DNA of 64,000 bases from an uncultured Oscillospiraceae bacterium (GTDB lineage: Bacteria > Bacillota > Clostridia > Oscillospirales > Acutalibacteraceae). Below the pieces are notes generated by a model that ran no database searches, was not told where the DNA came from, and worked only from the letters and a program-made list of their open reading frames with translations. The position numbers and the translations under genes are program-made. The stretch is from assembly GCA_948471205.1 (NCBI GenBank), contig CAOKRT010000003.1, positions 62,001 through 126,000 on the forward strand, read 5' to 3'. This document shows positions 1 through 8,058 of the stretch, piece by piece. The first letter of the stretch is position 1, and each line of letters starts with the position of its first letter.

Positions 1-243
1 TTTTTCTATAAAAGAAGCAGAATTATGCTGATATGTTCGTTTTTTATTATTTATACGTTTCTTGAAATATTATTGGAAACTTTTGGTTTAAGCGAATTTT
101 GCGCATCCACTTATATTTTTGGAGCGCAGCCGATTCGCGGTCAATCCATCAGAGGAATGATTGTTGTTTTTATGCTTCTTGCAGCGGCTGCCATTCTTCC
201 GATACCGTTTGCAAAGAAAAGGCTGAATAATTTTTATGAATAA
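1..243 (+). CDS. C-terminal part of a membrane protein (cut by left edge)
   Basis: The frame is open from base 1 to the TAA at 241-243, so this is the 3' end of a longer gene. An in-frame ATG at 25 exists but need not be the start. The visible 80 residues contain two hydrophobic segments (roughly visible residues 9-26 and 52-66) and a basic end (KKRLNN), which suggests an integral membrane protein. The next gene starts at 236 inside its last codons, so the two are translationally coupled. Together with 236-991 and 1041-1697 it probably forms an ABC-2-type transport cassette. I do not recognise the family. Confidence 0.6.
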   Translation, partial: FFYKRSRIMLICSFFIIYTFLEILLETFGLSEFCASTYIFGAQPIRGQSIRGMIVVFMLLAAAAILPIPFAKKRLNNFYE

Positions 244-991
244 GATTTTGTTTAAAAGAAAAGATGTATTGTCTTTATTCGGGTTAAGCGTTTTGTTCGG
301 AATATTTAAGACATGTATTCTGCTTCCGGCGGATATGGAATTTAATATTGAAAATGCCTTTTTACTTGCAAGAGACGGAAATATGAATTTCGGCGACGGT
401 GAATACAATGCGGAAATTTTGTTGACTACTTTTACGCTTCTTATGCTTTATCCGGTTGTTTCAAGAATTTTTTCCGATGATTATAACATTGCCAAATCTT
501 ATATTCTGTTCAGAATGAAAAGCAATGCAAAATGGTATTATTTCAAGGTTTTTCAAAGCTTTGCTTATTGCCTGCATGTTTCATTCTGGAACAATCTTGC
601 CATTTTGCTTACTGCCGCGGCCATGGGTTATAAAGCAGACAGCACGGCAGATATTATTTTTTATTTTCTGTTTGGCGTTTTTGCAAACTGCATTATACTT
701 TTTATGTTTGTTTATTTAAACAATCTATGCAGTCTTGTGTTTAAGCCCCATATCAGTGCCATCATAAGCTATTCTGTTTTTATTGCGTCAGTGGGTTTTG
801 CAAGTTTTGCCACAACGAAAAACGGGCAGTATCATTTGTTTATAAACTATTTTATATCCTGGCATTTAAGAGAGGATGTAAGTATGGTAAAATCGCTTCC
901 TTCCTTTGCATATTATCTGATTATTTCTTTTATTATTTTGGCTGCGTTTTTTATCGGCAGGCACCTTATAAAAAACGCAGATATGCTGTAA
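236..991 (+). CDS. Membrane protein, probable ABC-2-type permease
   Basis: A 251-residue hydrophobic protein with about six predicted membrane segments, among them residues 10-30, 60-78, 105-130, 140-160, 175-195 and 230-245. The order fits a permease subunit: it overlaps the upstream membrane gene by 8 bases and is followed 49 bases later by an ABC ATPase. No family motif is obvious, so 'permease' rests on topology and context. Small ABC-2 cassettes of this kind export peptides or give self-immunity, but nothing here fixes the substrate. Confidence 0.65.
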   Translation: MNKILFKRKDVLSLFGLSVLFGIFKTCILLPADMEFNIENAFLLARDGNMNFGDGEYNAEILLTTFTLLMLYPVVSRIFSDDYNIAKSYILFRMKSNAKWYYFKVFQSFAYCLHVSFWNNLAILLTAAAMGYKADSTADIIFYFLFGVFANCIILFMFVYLNNLCSLVFKPHISAIISYSVFIASVGFASFATTKNGQYHLFINYFISWHLREDVSMVKSLPSFAYYLIISFIILAAFFIGRHLIKNADML

Positions 992-1040
992 GCGGCTTAA
1001 GAAAATACTTTGTGTTCTCGGAAAGGGTTAAAGGAATTAT

Positions 1041-1697
1041 ATGGGCTATATTGAAATACAAAATTTCTCAAAAGAAATTAAGAGAAATGTTATATTGGAT
1101 AATCTGAATTTACAGTTGGAAAAACATAAAATTTATGGTTTTGTCGGCATAAACGGCTCCGGAAAAACCATGCTTCTTCGCGCAATTGCAGGGCTGATAT
1201 CCGCAACAGACGGAAAAATAATTGTAGACGGTGTGCAGGTGGGAAAAGGAATTCATCCCAAAAGCATGGGTTTATTAATTGAAAATGCAGATTTATGGAA
1301 TGATTTGTCTGCTTTTGAAAATCTGGATATTCTGAATTCCATGGGCAAAACAAAAATAAGCAAGGAAGAAATAAAAAAACTGATTTCGGATTTTGGACTG
1401 GACCCGAACAGCAAAAAAAGTTTTAAGGCTTTTTCGCTTGGAATGAAACAAAAATTAAGAATTGCTCAGGCGTTTATGGGCAATCCCGATTTGCTTGTGC
1501 TGGATGAACCTACAAATGCACTTGATGAAAAAAGCGTTGCCTATTTAAGACAGCGGATTAAGGATTTTAAGGCAAACGGGGGTACGGTTTTATTGGCCAG
1601 CCATTCAAGTGTTGATATAGAAATGCTTTGCGATGAAATTATATTTATGGATTCCGGAAAAATTACTGCGCAAAGGCAGGTGGCACATAATGGTTAA
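1041..1697 (+). CDS. ABC transporter ATP-binding protein
   Basis: A 218-residue single ABC ATPase domain that energises a membrane partner, presumably the product of 236-991. All core motifs are visible: Walker A GINGSGKT (about residues 36-43), a signature variant FSLGMKQKLRIAQ, Walker B LLVLDEPTNALD and the switch histidine in ASHS. The signature SLGMKQK is typical of ABC-2/bacitracin-type exporters. The length is a bare nucleotide-binding domain. Its end overlaps the next start (ATG at 1690) by 8 bases, so it is in one operon with 1690-2379. Confidence 0.88.
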   Translation: MGYIEIQNFSKEIKRNVILDNLNLQLEKHKIYGFVGINGSGKTMLLRAIAGLISATDGKIIVDGVQVGKGIHPKSMGLLIENADLWNDLSAFENLDILNSMGKTKISKEEIKKLISDFGLDPNSKKSFKAFSLGMKQKLRIAQAFMGNPDLLVLDEPTNALDEKSVAYLRQRIKDFKANGGTVLLASHSSVDIEMLCDEIIFMDSGKITAQRQVAHNG

Positions 1698-2379
1698 AAA
1701 TCAGAGAATCTCTGTTACAAAGGCTTCGGTTTCGGTGATGCTGTTGCTGCTGGCTGCGGCGGTTTTGTTCGGAATTCTAACAAGAAGCAGCTATCAGGTT
1801 TATAATAAAAGTTATAATCCTGATGATGCCCAAGTGTTTTTTAGTCAGCAAATAATGAATGAGGCATTTGAAAATCTGGATTCGGCAGCACTGCTGAATG
1901 AAACAAAAATGATATCGTCTGCCTTTGTTGTTACAGTTGAAAAGAATGAAACAATTAACAGAGCAACAAAATCAACGGTTTTGGTAAACAGGGTTATTAA
2001 AGGAGATCAAAATCTGCTTGGCAGCAAAATTGCAATTCATCAGATAAATCATGTGAAACATGATCAAAGAATAGGCAAGGTAATATTTGATAATGTCGGT
2101 TTTTTCAGCAATGTTATGCAAGAGGGCAGACAGTATCTTGTGTTTGCCGATAAAGTTGATTTTTATGAAGAATTCCAGAATAAGTTGGAGTGTTATGAAT
2201 TTATTACCCGACCGGACATAGCTCTGTATTATTTTCCAACAGATTCAAAAGTAGAGTATATGGAATATATACCTGAAAAATACGGCGATATGAAATCTTT
2301 GGATTATCTTTGTTTTAATCAGAAAAATGCACAAAAAATACAGATGCTTGTTGATGATATACTAGAATATTATCTGTAA
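1690..2379 (+). CDS. Membrane-anchored protein of unknown function in ABC cassette
   Basis: A 229-residue protein with one N-terminal membrane segment (about residues 12-32, rich in L, A and V) and a long soluble remainder probably outside the membrane. An upstream in-frame ATG (1633) lies deep inside the ATPase gene, so the ATG at 1690 is chosen. It overlaps the ATPase end by 8 bases, which argues for coupled translation. I recognise no domain. The context (last gene of an ABC cassette, single anchor plus outer domain) suggests an accessory or immunity-type protein, but this is inference. A bidirectional terminator follows. Confidence 0.7.
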   Translation: MVKNQRISVTKASVSVMLLLLAAAVLFGILTRSSYQVYNKSYNPDDAQVFFSQQIMNEAFENLDSAALLNETKMISSAFVVTVEKNETINRATKSTVLVNRVIKGDQNLLGSKIAIHQINHVKHDQRIGKVIFDNVGFFSNVMQEGRQYLVFADKVDFYEEFQNKLECYEFITRPDIALYYFPTDSKVEYMEYIPEKYGDMKSLDYLCFNQKNAQKIQMLVDDILEYYL

Positions 2380-2421
2380 TAAACTATCTGTAAATAAGCA
2401 GCTTATATGCGGGAAAGCATA

Positions 2422-2459
2422 AAAAAATCCTATGCCAAAATACAGGCATAGGATTTTTT
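2422..2459. terminator. Bidirectional terminator between convergent genes
   Basis: A perfect 15-bp inverted repeat (2422-2436 with 2445-2459, loop 2437-2444) whose outer arms are A-run and T-run. It can end transcription from both the ABC cassette and the lipoprotein gene. Confidence 0.88.
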
Positions 2460-2469
2460 GCATTGCAGT

Positions 2470-3333
2470 TTATTTATCTCCGTCTGTTAAATATTCAAAT
2501 ACACAGGCTTCTTTATATCCAAAGTGCTTTTCAACAAGCGGTGTAAGTGTATCGCCGTCGCCATAATCGGCAGACTGCATTTCCCTTATTGCTTCGTTGA
2601 AGCTCCAGGAATAATCATCATTTTTGGCAAACTGATAGGCATACTCTATTTTATCAAGCATACCCGGCAGTGCGGTATATTTTTCATGACCGTCAAAACA
2701 ATAGAAATCAAAATCTTCTGTTATCACGGCGTCGATTTCGCCGCTGTCAAGTGCGGCAAAAGCCTCAGCCGCAGAAGCGTATTCCGTAACGGTTTGAAAA
2801 TTGCTTTTAAATGCTGAATTTTTATTCAGTGCCTGCATAGCTGTTTTTGATATTACGCCGGCTTTTGCTTCGGCAGGAATATCGGCATGCAGCAATTCGC
2901 TTTCGGCAGGAACAACGGTAATAATGTTGTTTTCAATAATATTAACGCTCCAGTTAACATCTTCATTTGCTGTGCCGATGTTTTTTTGTGTGCCGCCGCA
3001 CATTATTTTTGCTTTGTATTCCGTTTTGTTTTCGTCAGTATAGCACACATCTTCATTAAGTTTATAATCTTTATCAACCTGAATAAATGAATAATTTTTA
3101 TATTCGCCTTTTACGGAATCAAAAATATTTTCTATTATTTCCGCATCAAAGCCGGCGAACTTGCCGTTTTCGTCTTTATATAAAAACGGCTTGTTTTCCT
3201 GCGTATAAGCAATAAGCAGGGTTTCTTCCGTAATTTCTGCCGTGTAATTTTCTGCTTTGGAGCATCCTGCAAATATGCAGCCGATCAAAACTGCGCAAAC
3301 AGCGGCAGAAATAAATTTCTTTATATTTTTCAA
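2470..3333 (-). CDS. Extracellular solute-binding lipoprotein, family 3 (amino-acid type)
   Basis: A 287-residue lipoprotein with a lipobox IFAGC (Cys24) after a short basic hydrophobic signal, so it should be anchored on the outer face of the membrane. The mature part resembles polar-amino-acid binding proteins: the segment LLIAYTQENKPFLYKDENG followed by GFDAEI is the usual family opening, and YASAAEAFAALDSGEIDAV followed by TEDF is the usual hinge and second-lobe motif. There is no permease or ATPase next to it, so it is an orphan binding protein. It is divergent from ilvA and both promoters share a palindrome at 3395-3411, hinting at common control with threonine catabolism. Confidence 0.85.
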   Translation of the reverse strand: MKNIKKFISAAVCAVLIGCIFAGCSKAENYTAEITEETLLIAYTQENKPFLYKDENGKFAGFDAEIIENIFDSVKGEYKNYSFIQVDKDYKLNEDVCYTDENKTEYKAKIMCGGTQKNIGTANEDVNWSVNIIENNIITVVPAESELLHADIPAEAKAGVISKTAMQALNKNSAFKSNFQTVTEYASAAEAFAALDSGEIDAVITEDFDFYCFDGHEKYTALPGMLDKIEYAYQFAKNDDYSWSFNEAIREMQSADYGDGDTLTPLVEKHFGYKEACVFEYLTDGDK

Positions 3334-3370
3334 TATTTTTCCTCCTTAAAAAAGTGGATTGAACATTTTA

Positions 3371-3399
3371 ATTTTATATCATATTTTTTTTAAAGTCAA
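3371..3399 (-). promoter_or_regulatory. Promoter of the solute-binding lipoprotein
   Basis: On the minus strand TTGACT (3399-3394), a 17-base spacer and TAAAAT (3376-3371). The -35 is the left arm of the palindrome at 3395-3411. Confidence 0.6.
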
Positions 3400-3411
3400 T
3401 CCTTGATTGAC
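3395..3411. promoter_or_regulatory. Palindromic operator candidate GTCAATC-N3-GATTGAC
   Basis: A perfect 7-3-7 inverted repeat whose two arms supply the -35 hexamers of the divergent promoters for the lipoprotein and ilvA. A sister site with the same consensus GTCAAYC-N3-GRTTGAC lies at 19121-19141. Confidence 0.5.
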
Positions 3412-3435
3412 AAAATGATTTAATAGTATTAAAAT
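3407..3435 (+). promoter_or_regulatory. Promoter of ilvA-ridA
   Basis: TTGACA (3407-3412), 17-base spacer, TAAAAT (3430-3435). It lies 30 bases before the ilvA start. Confidence 0.7.
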
Positions 3436-3464
3436 AACTGAAAAATAAACAAGAAGGCGAAAAA

Positions 3465-4664
3465 ATGTTAACAATTGATAAGGTTTACAAAGCTTCACGT
3501 GTTTTAAAAGAAATTATCCGTGAAACAGATATGATACTTGCACCGAATATCAGAAGCGGCACAAACATCTACCTTAAAACAGAAAATCTGCAGATTACAG
3601 GTTCATTTAAAATCAGAGGTTCTTATTTTAAAATAAGCCAGCTTACAGACGAAGAACGAAAAAAAGGTGTTATTGCCTGTTCAGCGGGAAATCATGCGCA
3701 GGGTGTGGCGCTTGCGGCAACAAAAAGCGGCATTAAAAGTCTTATCTGCCTGCCTGACGGGGCTCCTATTTCAAAGGTTGAAGCAACAAAACGCTATGGG
3801 GCCGATGTCTGCCTTGTTAAAGGTGTTTATGATGATGCTTACAATAAAGCCATTGAACTGAAAAATGAACTCGGGTACAGTTTTATCCATCCGTTTAACG
3901 ACCCGGATGTTATAGCCGGTCAGGGCACAATCGGGCTTGAAATTCTGGAACAGCTTCCGGATGCGGATGCTGTTGTTGTGCCTATCGGCGGCGGCGGTTT
4001 GATAGCCGGTGTTGCCTATACAATAAAACAGATAAATCCGAACTGTAAGGTTTATGGAGTGCAGGCGGCAGGCGCGCCGAGTATGGAAAAATCTATATCA
4101 GACGGTGAAATTGAAACACTTTCAAAAGTACAGACCATTGCAGACGGTATAGCCGTAAAAACGCCGGGTGATTTAACATATGATTTGGTAAAAGAATATG
4201 TTGATGGAATTTTCACGGTTACCGATGATGAAATTGCACTTGCAATTCTTACGCTGCTTGAACAGCAGAAGCTGATTTCAGAGGGGGCCGGTGCAGTTCC
4301 GGTTGCCGCTGTGCTTGCAGGAAAAATACCGGATATGGACGGAAAGAATATCTGCTGTCTTGTTTCAGGCGGAAATATAGACGTTACCATTCTTTCAAGA
4401 GTTATTGAACGTGGTCTTAAAATGAGCGGCAGAAAGGCAAACATTACAATTGCGCTTTCGGATAAACCGGGTCAGCTTTCAGATGTTTCAAGTATCATTG
4501 CGCAGACAGGTGCAAATGTTACAAGCGTAAGCTATGACAGTACGGATCTTGATATGAATATTACAGACTGTTATCTTCGTATAGCTGTTGAAACAAGAGA
4601 TAATGCACATATTGATGCAATTAAACAAACACTTAAATCGGCGGGCTTTGAAGTTTGCGATTAA
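3465..4664 (+). CDS. ilvA: Threonine ammonia-lyase (threonine dehydratase) with ACT domain
   Basis: Converts threonine (or serine) to 2-oxobutyrate (or pyruvate) and ammonia in the cytoplasm. The 399-residue fold-type II PLP enzyme shows the PLP lysine in TGSFKIRG (Lys49), the substrate loop SAGNHAQG (about 73-80), the phosphate-binding GGGGL (175-179) and a C-terminal ACT domain from about residue 325 (ITIALSDKPGQLSDV). The length and single ACT domain match the catabolic/TdcB-long type rather than the two-ACT biosynthetic type. ridA follows 21 bases downstream in the same operon, matching the need to clear the reactive enamine/imine released by this enzyme. Confidence 0.93.
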   Translation: MLTIDKVYKASRVLKEIIRETDMILAPNIRSGTNIYLKTENLQITGSFKIRGSYFKISQLTDEERKKGVIACSAGNHAQGVALAATKSGIKSLICLPDGAPISKVEATKRYGADVCLVKGVYDDAYNKAIELKNELGYSFIHPFNDPDVIAGQGTIGLEILEQLPDADAVVVPIGGGGLIAGVAYTIKQINPNCKVYGVQAAGAPSMEKSISDGEIETLSKVQTIADGIAVKTPGDLTYDLVKEYVDGIFTVTDDEIALAILTLLEQQKLISEGAGAVPVAAVLAGKIPDMDGKNICCLVSGGNIDVTILSRVIERGLKMSGRKANITIALSDKPGQLSDVSSIIAQTGANVTSVSYDSTDLDMNITDCYLRIAVETRDNAHIDAIKQTLKSAGFEVCD

Positions 4665-4685
4665 TATATAAAGGAGAGTTTTTTA

Positions 4686-5057
4686 ATGGAATATGTATCA
4701 ACAAAAAATGCGCCGGGTGCGATAGGACCGTACAGCCAGGCTGTTAAAGCAAACGGAATGCTTTTCACAAGCGGACAGATTGCGATTAATCCGGCAACCG
4801 GAAATGTTGAGGCGCAAACCATACAGGAGCAGACCGTGCAGGTTTGCGAAAACCTGAAAGCTGTATGTGAAGCAGCAGGCACAAGCATTGAAAAGGCTGT
4901 TAAAACGGTTTGTTTTCTTGCAGATATGGGAGATTTTGCCGCTTTTAATGATGTTTACGGCAGATATTTTACAGGGAAACCGGCAAGAAGCTGTGTTGCA
5001 GTTAAAACGCTTCCTAAGAATGTGCTTTGTGAAATAGAGGTTATTGCAGAATTATAA
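4686..5057 (+). CDS. ridA: RidA family reactive-intermediate deaminase
   Basis: A 123-residue YjgF/YER057c/UK114 protein, the usual full length. The family markers GAIGPYSQAV, TSGQIA and PARSCVAV with Arg101 (the residue that binds the substrate carboxylate in RidA) and the C-terminal glutamate motif CEIEVIAEL are all present, so it should hydrolyse 2-aminoacrylate/2-aminocrotonate to the keto acid plus ammonia. It sits directly behind threonine dehydratase, the classic source of these intermediates. RBS GGAG is seen at 4673-4676. A strong terminator follows. Confidence 0.93.
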   Translation: MEYVSTKNAPGAIGPYSQAVKANGMLFTSGQIAINPATGNVEAQTIQEQTVQVCENLKAVCEAAGTSIEKAVKTVCFLADMGDFAAFNDVYGRYFTGKPARSCVAVKTLPKNVLCEIEVIAEL

Positions 5058-5070
5058 TGTATTTTTTATA

Positions 5071-5110
5071 AAAAAGAGAGGATGTTCCATACGAAACATC
5101 CTCTCTTTTT
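5071..5110. terminator. Bidirectional terminator after ridA
   Basis: A 16-bp perfect stem (5071-5086 with 5095-5110), loop 5087-5094, A-run and T-run on the outer ends. It serves ridA and the convergent sulfatase-type gene. Confidence 0.9.
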
Positions 5111-5127
5111 GTTATGATAAGGTATCC

Positions 5128-6993
5128 TTATTTTTTTGCTGCTGTGGTTTTTTCCTGCGGTCTGTTCGGATCAACAAGAATGGTGTTGTTGTAAATATCG
5201 CTTTTCTTTTCAAGTTCTTTATTTGCGTTTTCTACACCGTATTCTTCAAAAACTGTTTTTTTGCCAGAGAAAAGGTCCGTTCCGATTCCAAGACGACTTC
5301 CTTTTATTTCAATTCCCATGCTTGAAAGAATGGTGGGGAACATGTCAAAGTTTGAATATTTGCGGTTCCGCATTCTGTCCTGCGGAATATTTTTTACATT
5401 AGGTGCAGGATTAAGAATTAAATTAAACTGTGTGCGCAGATAATCCTCTTTAAAATTATAGTTAATAAAAAAGTCAGTATCCATGCTAAGATGATCGCCG
5501 ATTAAAACAATGGTTGTGTTTTCATAAAACGGCTGCTGCTGAATCCATTTTACAAATTTAACCGTTTCTGCCGTGCTGTATGCAATTGCATTTGCATAAT
5601 GATCACTGTAAGGTTTAGGTGCTTTTTCACTCAGATAGCCTCCGGGACGGTGGGTATCTGCCGTTTCCATTGTGAAATTAAACGGTTTGCCTGTGTCATA
5701 AAGCCTTGTTAATTCATCTTTGGCAAATTCATAAAGCTTGTCATCCTCATAGCCCCACCAAACCTTGTAGTCCTCTGGGATAAGACCGTTGCTTTTTGCA
5801 AAGCGGTGGTCCATAATCTTGTAATTGCCGTGTGACTGATAATAATATGACAAACCGCCGAAATTTGCGTCTGCGCCGAACATAACGGTTTGTTCATAGC
5901 CTTGCTCTGCAAGAATATCCCCCAAAGTCCATGCGCCGGGAAGGAAATTATCCTTTGAACCGTATGCATTCGGCTCAGTAGGTGTTTTCATCGGAAGTCC
6001 TGTTGTCATATTAATCATGGCTGCAACAGACCACTGTGTGCCGGGAGCCTGAAGCGGACCGCCGAATTTTGTGCCGTTATCGGAAAAAACGATTCCCTCA
6101 TCAGCCAGCTTTGTAAGTTCCGGCATAAGGTTGGTTTCAATATTTCCGCCAAGTTCCTTTGATAAAAAGCTGTTTTCAAGTGATTCAAGATAAATGTGAA
6201 TTAAATTTCTTTTCTTTTCGGGAAATGTTAATTTGGCTTTTTTCGGATATACATAGTTATCATCAATAATATTGGATTCCGCATAATAAGCGTTATAAAG
6301 CTGCTGAAGCTGGAACTGCTGAACGCCGTATACAATGCCGCCCGCAAGGCAGGCAACTGAAAGCAGCAGGCTGATGATACGGTGCGCAAGGTCGTTGAAA
6401 ACGGTTTTGACCCTGTGGTTCATTATATAAACAATTTTAAAATTGCAGAAGGCAAACAGACAGAAAATCGTGGTAACAAGCATTGTCTGGAAAAAAGGTC
6501 CCTCAAACGCTTCAAGATAAACGCCGGGGTCTGTTCCTTCCGTAGGTGAAAACAGGTTTATTACAAGCTGATCTGCAGTAACATCTCCGAAAGCGCTTTT
6601 GCCCCAGATTGTTCCGAAGTAACATGCACTGCCAAGTGCGGTGAAGATTGCAGAAAGCACTTTTATAAATCTTGCGCCAACACTTTTTTTCGGCGTTTCT
6701 TTTTCAAATGCAATGTGACCGTTGAATACCGCAAACAGTAATAATAATGCGGCGCCGATGCCTAAGGCAAGAAAGAAAAACATAATAAATGAATCTGCCT
6801 TGTATTTTTCGGTTACCAAAAAATGTTCGAATTTTAAAACATATTTAAGAATTGCCAGTGAAATAAGGTTTACTGCAAATAAATTTTTTATAATGCAGTG
6901 AATGCATTTTCCTGCGCTTCTTTTTTCAAAAAACAATAGTATTTGTATTGCGCTTATTATGAAAGCGGCAATGCTTCCTGTCAGAATAAACAT
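5128..6993 (-). CDS. LTA synthase-like membrane sulfatase (phosphoglycerol transferase family)
   Basis: A 621-residue protein with about five N-terminal membrane segments (residues 1-22, 36-53, 68-92, 110-128, 165-190; a sixth near 207-224) and an extracytoplasmic alkaline-phosphatase/sulfatase domain from about residue 260. Key residues visible are Glu270 in IHIYLESLENSF, the nucleophile threonine Thr319 in APGTQWS and the metal pair Asp500-His501 in LIGDHLS. Family members move phosphoglycerol from phosphatidylglycerol to lipoteichoic acid or to membrane glycans. The GTQWSVAAM context is closer to the MdoB/OpgB-like branch, so the acceptor is uncertain. The gene is a single transcription unit. 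Confidence 0.83.
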   Translation of the reverse strand: MFILTGSIAAFIISAIQILLFFEKRSAGKCIHCIIKNLFAVNLISLAILKYVLKFEHFLVTEKYKADSFIMFFFLALGIGAALLLLFAVFNGHIAFEKETPKKSVGARFIKVLSAIFTALGSACYFGTIWGKSAFGDVTADQLVINLFSPTEGTDPGVYLEAFEGPFFQTMLVTTIFCLFAFCNFKIVYIMNHRVKTVFNDLAHRIISLLLSVACLAGGIVYGVQQFQLQQLYNAYYAESNIIDDNYVYPKKAKLTFPEKKRNLIHIYLESLENSFLSKELGGNIETNLMPELTKLADEGIVFSDNGTKFGGPLQAPGTQWSVAAMINMTTGLPMKTPTEPNAYGSKDNFLPGAWTLGDILAEQGYEQTVMFGADANFGGLSYYYQSHGNYKIMDHRFAKSNGLIPEDYKVWWGYEDDKLYEFAKDELTRLYDTGKPFNFTMETADTHRPGGYLSEKAPKPYSDHYANAIAYSTAETVKFVKWIQQQPFYENTTIVLIGDHLSMDTDFFINYNFKEDYLRTQFNLILNPAPNVKNIPQDRMRNRKYSNFDMFPTILSSMGIEIKGSRLGIGTDLFSGKKTVFEEYGVENANKELEKKSDIYNNTILVDPNRPQEKTTAAKK

Positions 6994-7102
6994 TGGAATT
7001 CCCTCTCTTGTAAAAATTATGCCTTAATATTAGTACATATTTTTATTATTCTTATATTTTAGTAAATATTTGACCGGTAAGCAAATGTTATTTGTAAAGT
7101 AC

Positions 7103-7131
7103 TGGAAATTTAACAAAAACTGTTTTATAAT
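7103..7131 (+). promoter_or_regulatory. Candidate promoter of radC
   Basis: TGGAAA (7103-7108), 17-base spacer, TATAAT (7126-7131). A second TATAAT lies at 7137-7142 without a good -35. Confidence 0.45.
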
Positions 7132-7161
7132 TACTTTATAATTTAATCGGGAGACAGATGA

Positions 7162-7878
7162 ATGAGCAGGGAAGAGGATTACAGAAAAGGGCACAGAGAA
7201 AGGATGCGCAGTTCATATCTTGAAAGAGGCGGTGATGCTTTTGAAGATTATCAGCTTTTGGAAATGCTGCTTTTCTATGCAATACCAAGAATAGATGTAA
7301 AGCCACTGGCAAAAGAACTGATTAAGCATTTCGGCTCTTTTGAAAAGGTTATATCTGCTTCTGCACAGCAGCTTCAGAAAATCAGCGGAATAGGACCGAA
7401 TGCAGCAGTATTGATAAAGCTTGTTTTTGATTCTGCAAGGCGAATCAGTGATAACCGGTGCTGTGGATATAAAGTAATAGATGAATTCGGTACAGCGGTG
7501 AATTATTTTCTTGAAATGTTCAGATTTGAAAACAGAATTGAAAAATTTGCCGTTATGCTTCTTGATAACTTAAACAGAATTATTAAATGCTGTTTTATTT
7601 CGGAAGGTGTTGTGGATTCTGTTGCCGTTAATATAAGAAAATTTATGGAAATTGCATTGGAAAATAATGCAACAGGCATTATTATTGCACATAATCATCC
7701 GGGCGGCGAGGCGTATCCGTCCTGTGAGGATATTGATTTTACGCTGAATCTGCAGCATATTCTGCATAATGTGAATGTTTCTTTGCTGGATCATATTATT
7801 CTGAATGAAAAAGAGGGCTTTTCCATGCATTCAAGCATAGAATTTGTTGCATATTTTGAACGGCACAAAAAAGGTTAA
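7162..7878 (+). CDS. radC: RadC family JAB/MPN-domain protein
   Basis: A 238-residue protein close to the usual 220-230 residues of RadC. The N-terminal half has a helix-hairpin-helix-like stretch (KISGIGPNAAVLI, about 73-85). The C-terminal half carries an intact JAMM zinc motif, His177-x-His179-x10-Asp190 in AHNHPGGEAYPSCED. The family was named for DNA repair but its biochemical role is unsettled; JAMM proteins are usually metallopeptidases or nucleases. RBS GGGAG precedes the ATG. It stands alone between a divergent sulfatase gene and the sugar symporter. Confidence 0.9.
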   Translation: MSREEDYRKGHRERMRSSYLERGGDAFEDYQLLEMLLFYAIPRIDVKPLAKELIKHFGSFEKVISASAQQLQKISGIGPNAAVLIKLVFDSARRISDNRCCGYKVIDEFGTAVNYFLEMFRFENRIEKFAVMLLDNLNRIIKCCFISEGVVDSVAVNIRKFMEIALENNATGIIIAHNHPGGEAYPSCEDIDFTLNLQHILHNVNVSLLDHIILNEKEGFSMHSSIEFVAYFERHKKG

Positions 7879-7951
7879 GCGGAAACGGATATTATTTTTG
7901 TGCTATTAAAAATATTTAACAAAACAGATGCACATTGTTATTAATATTTTG

Positions 7952-7981
7952 TTGACAATATATTAATAAAAGTGTTACAAT
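7952..7981 (+). promoter_or_regulatory. Promoter of the GPH symporter
   Basis: TTGACA (7952-7957), 18-base spacer, TACAAT (7976-7981). This places transcription start near 7988, giving a leader of about 70 bases. Confidence 0.6.
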
Positions 7982-8058
7982 ATGCAAATCACTGCTTTAT
8001 ATTTCTTCGCCAAGGGGTAAAGATCATATTGCAGATTATAAAGACAGGAGAAAAGAAA

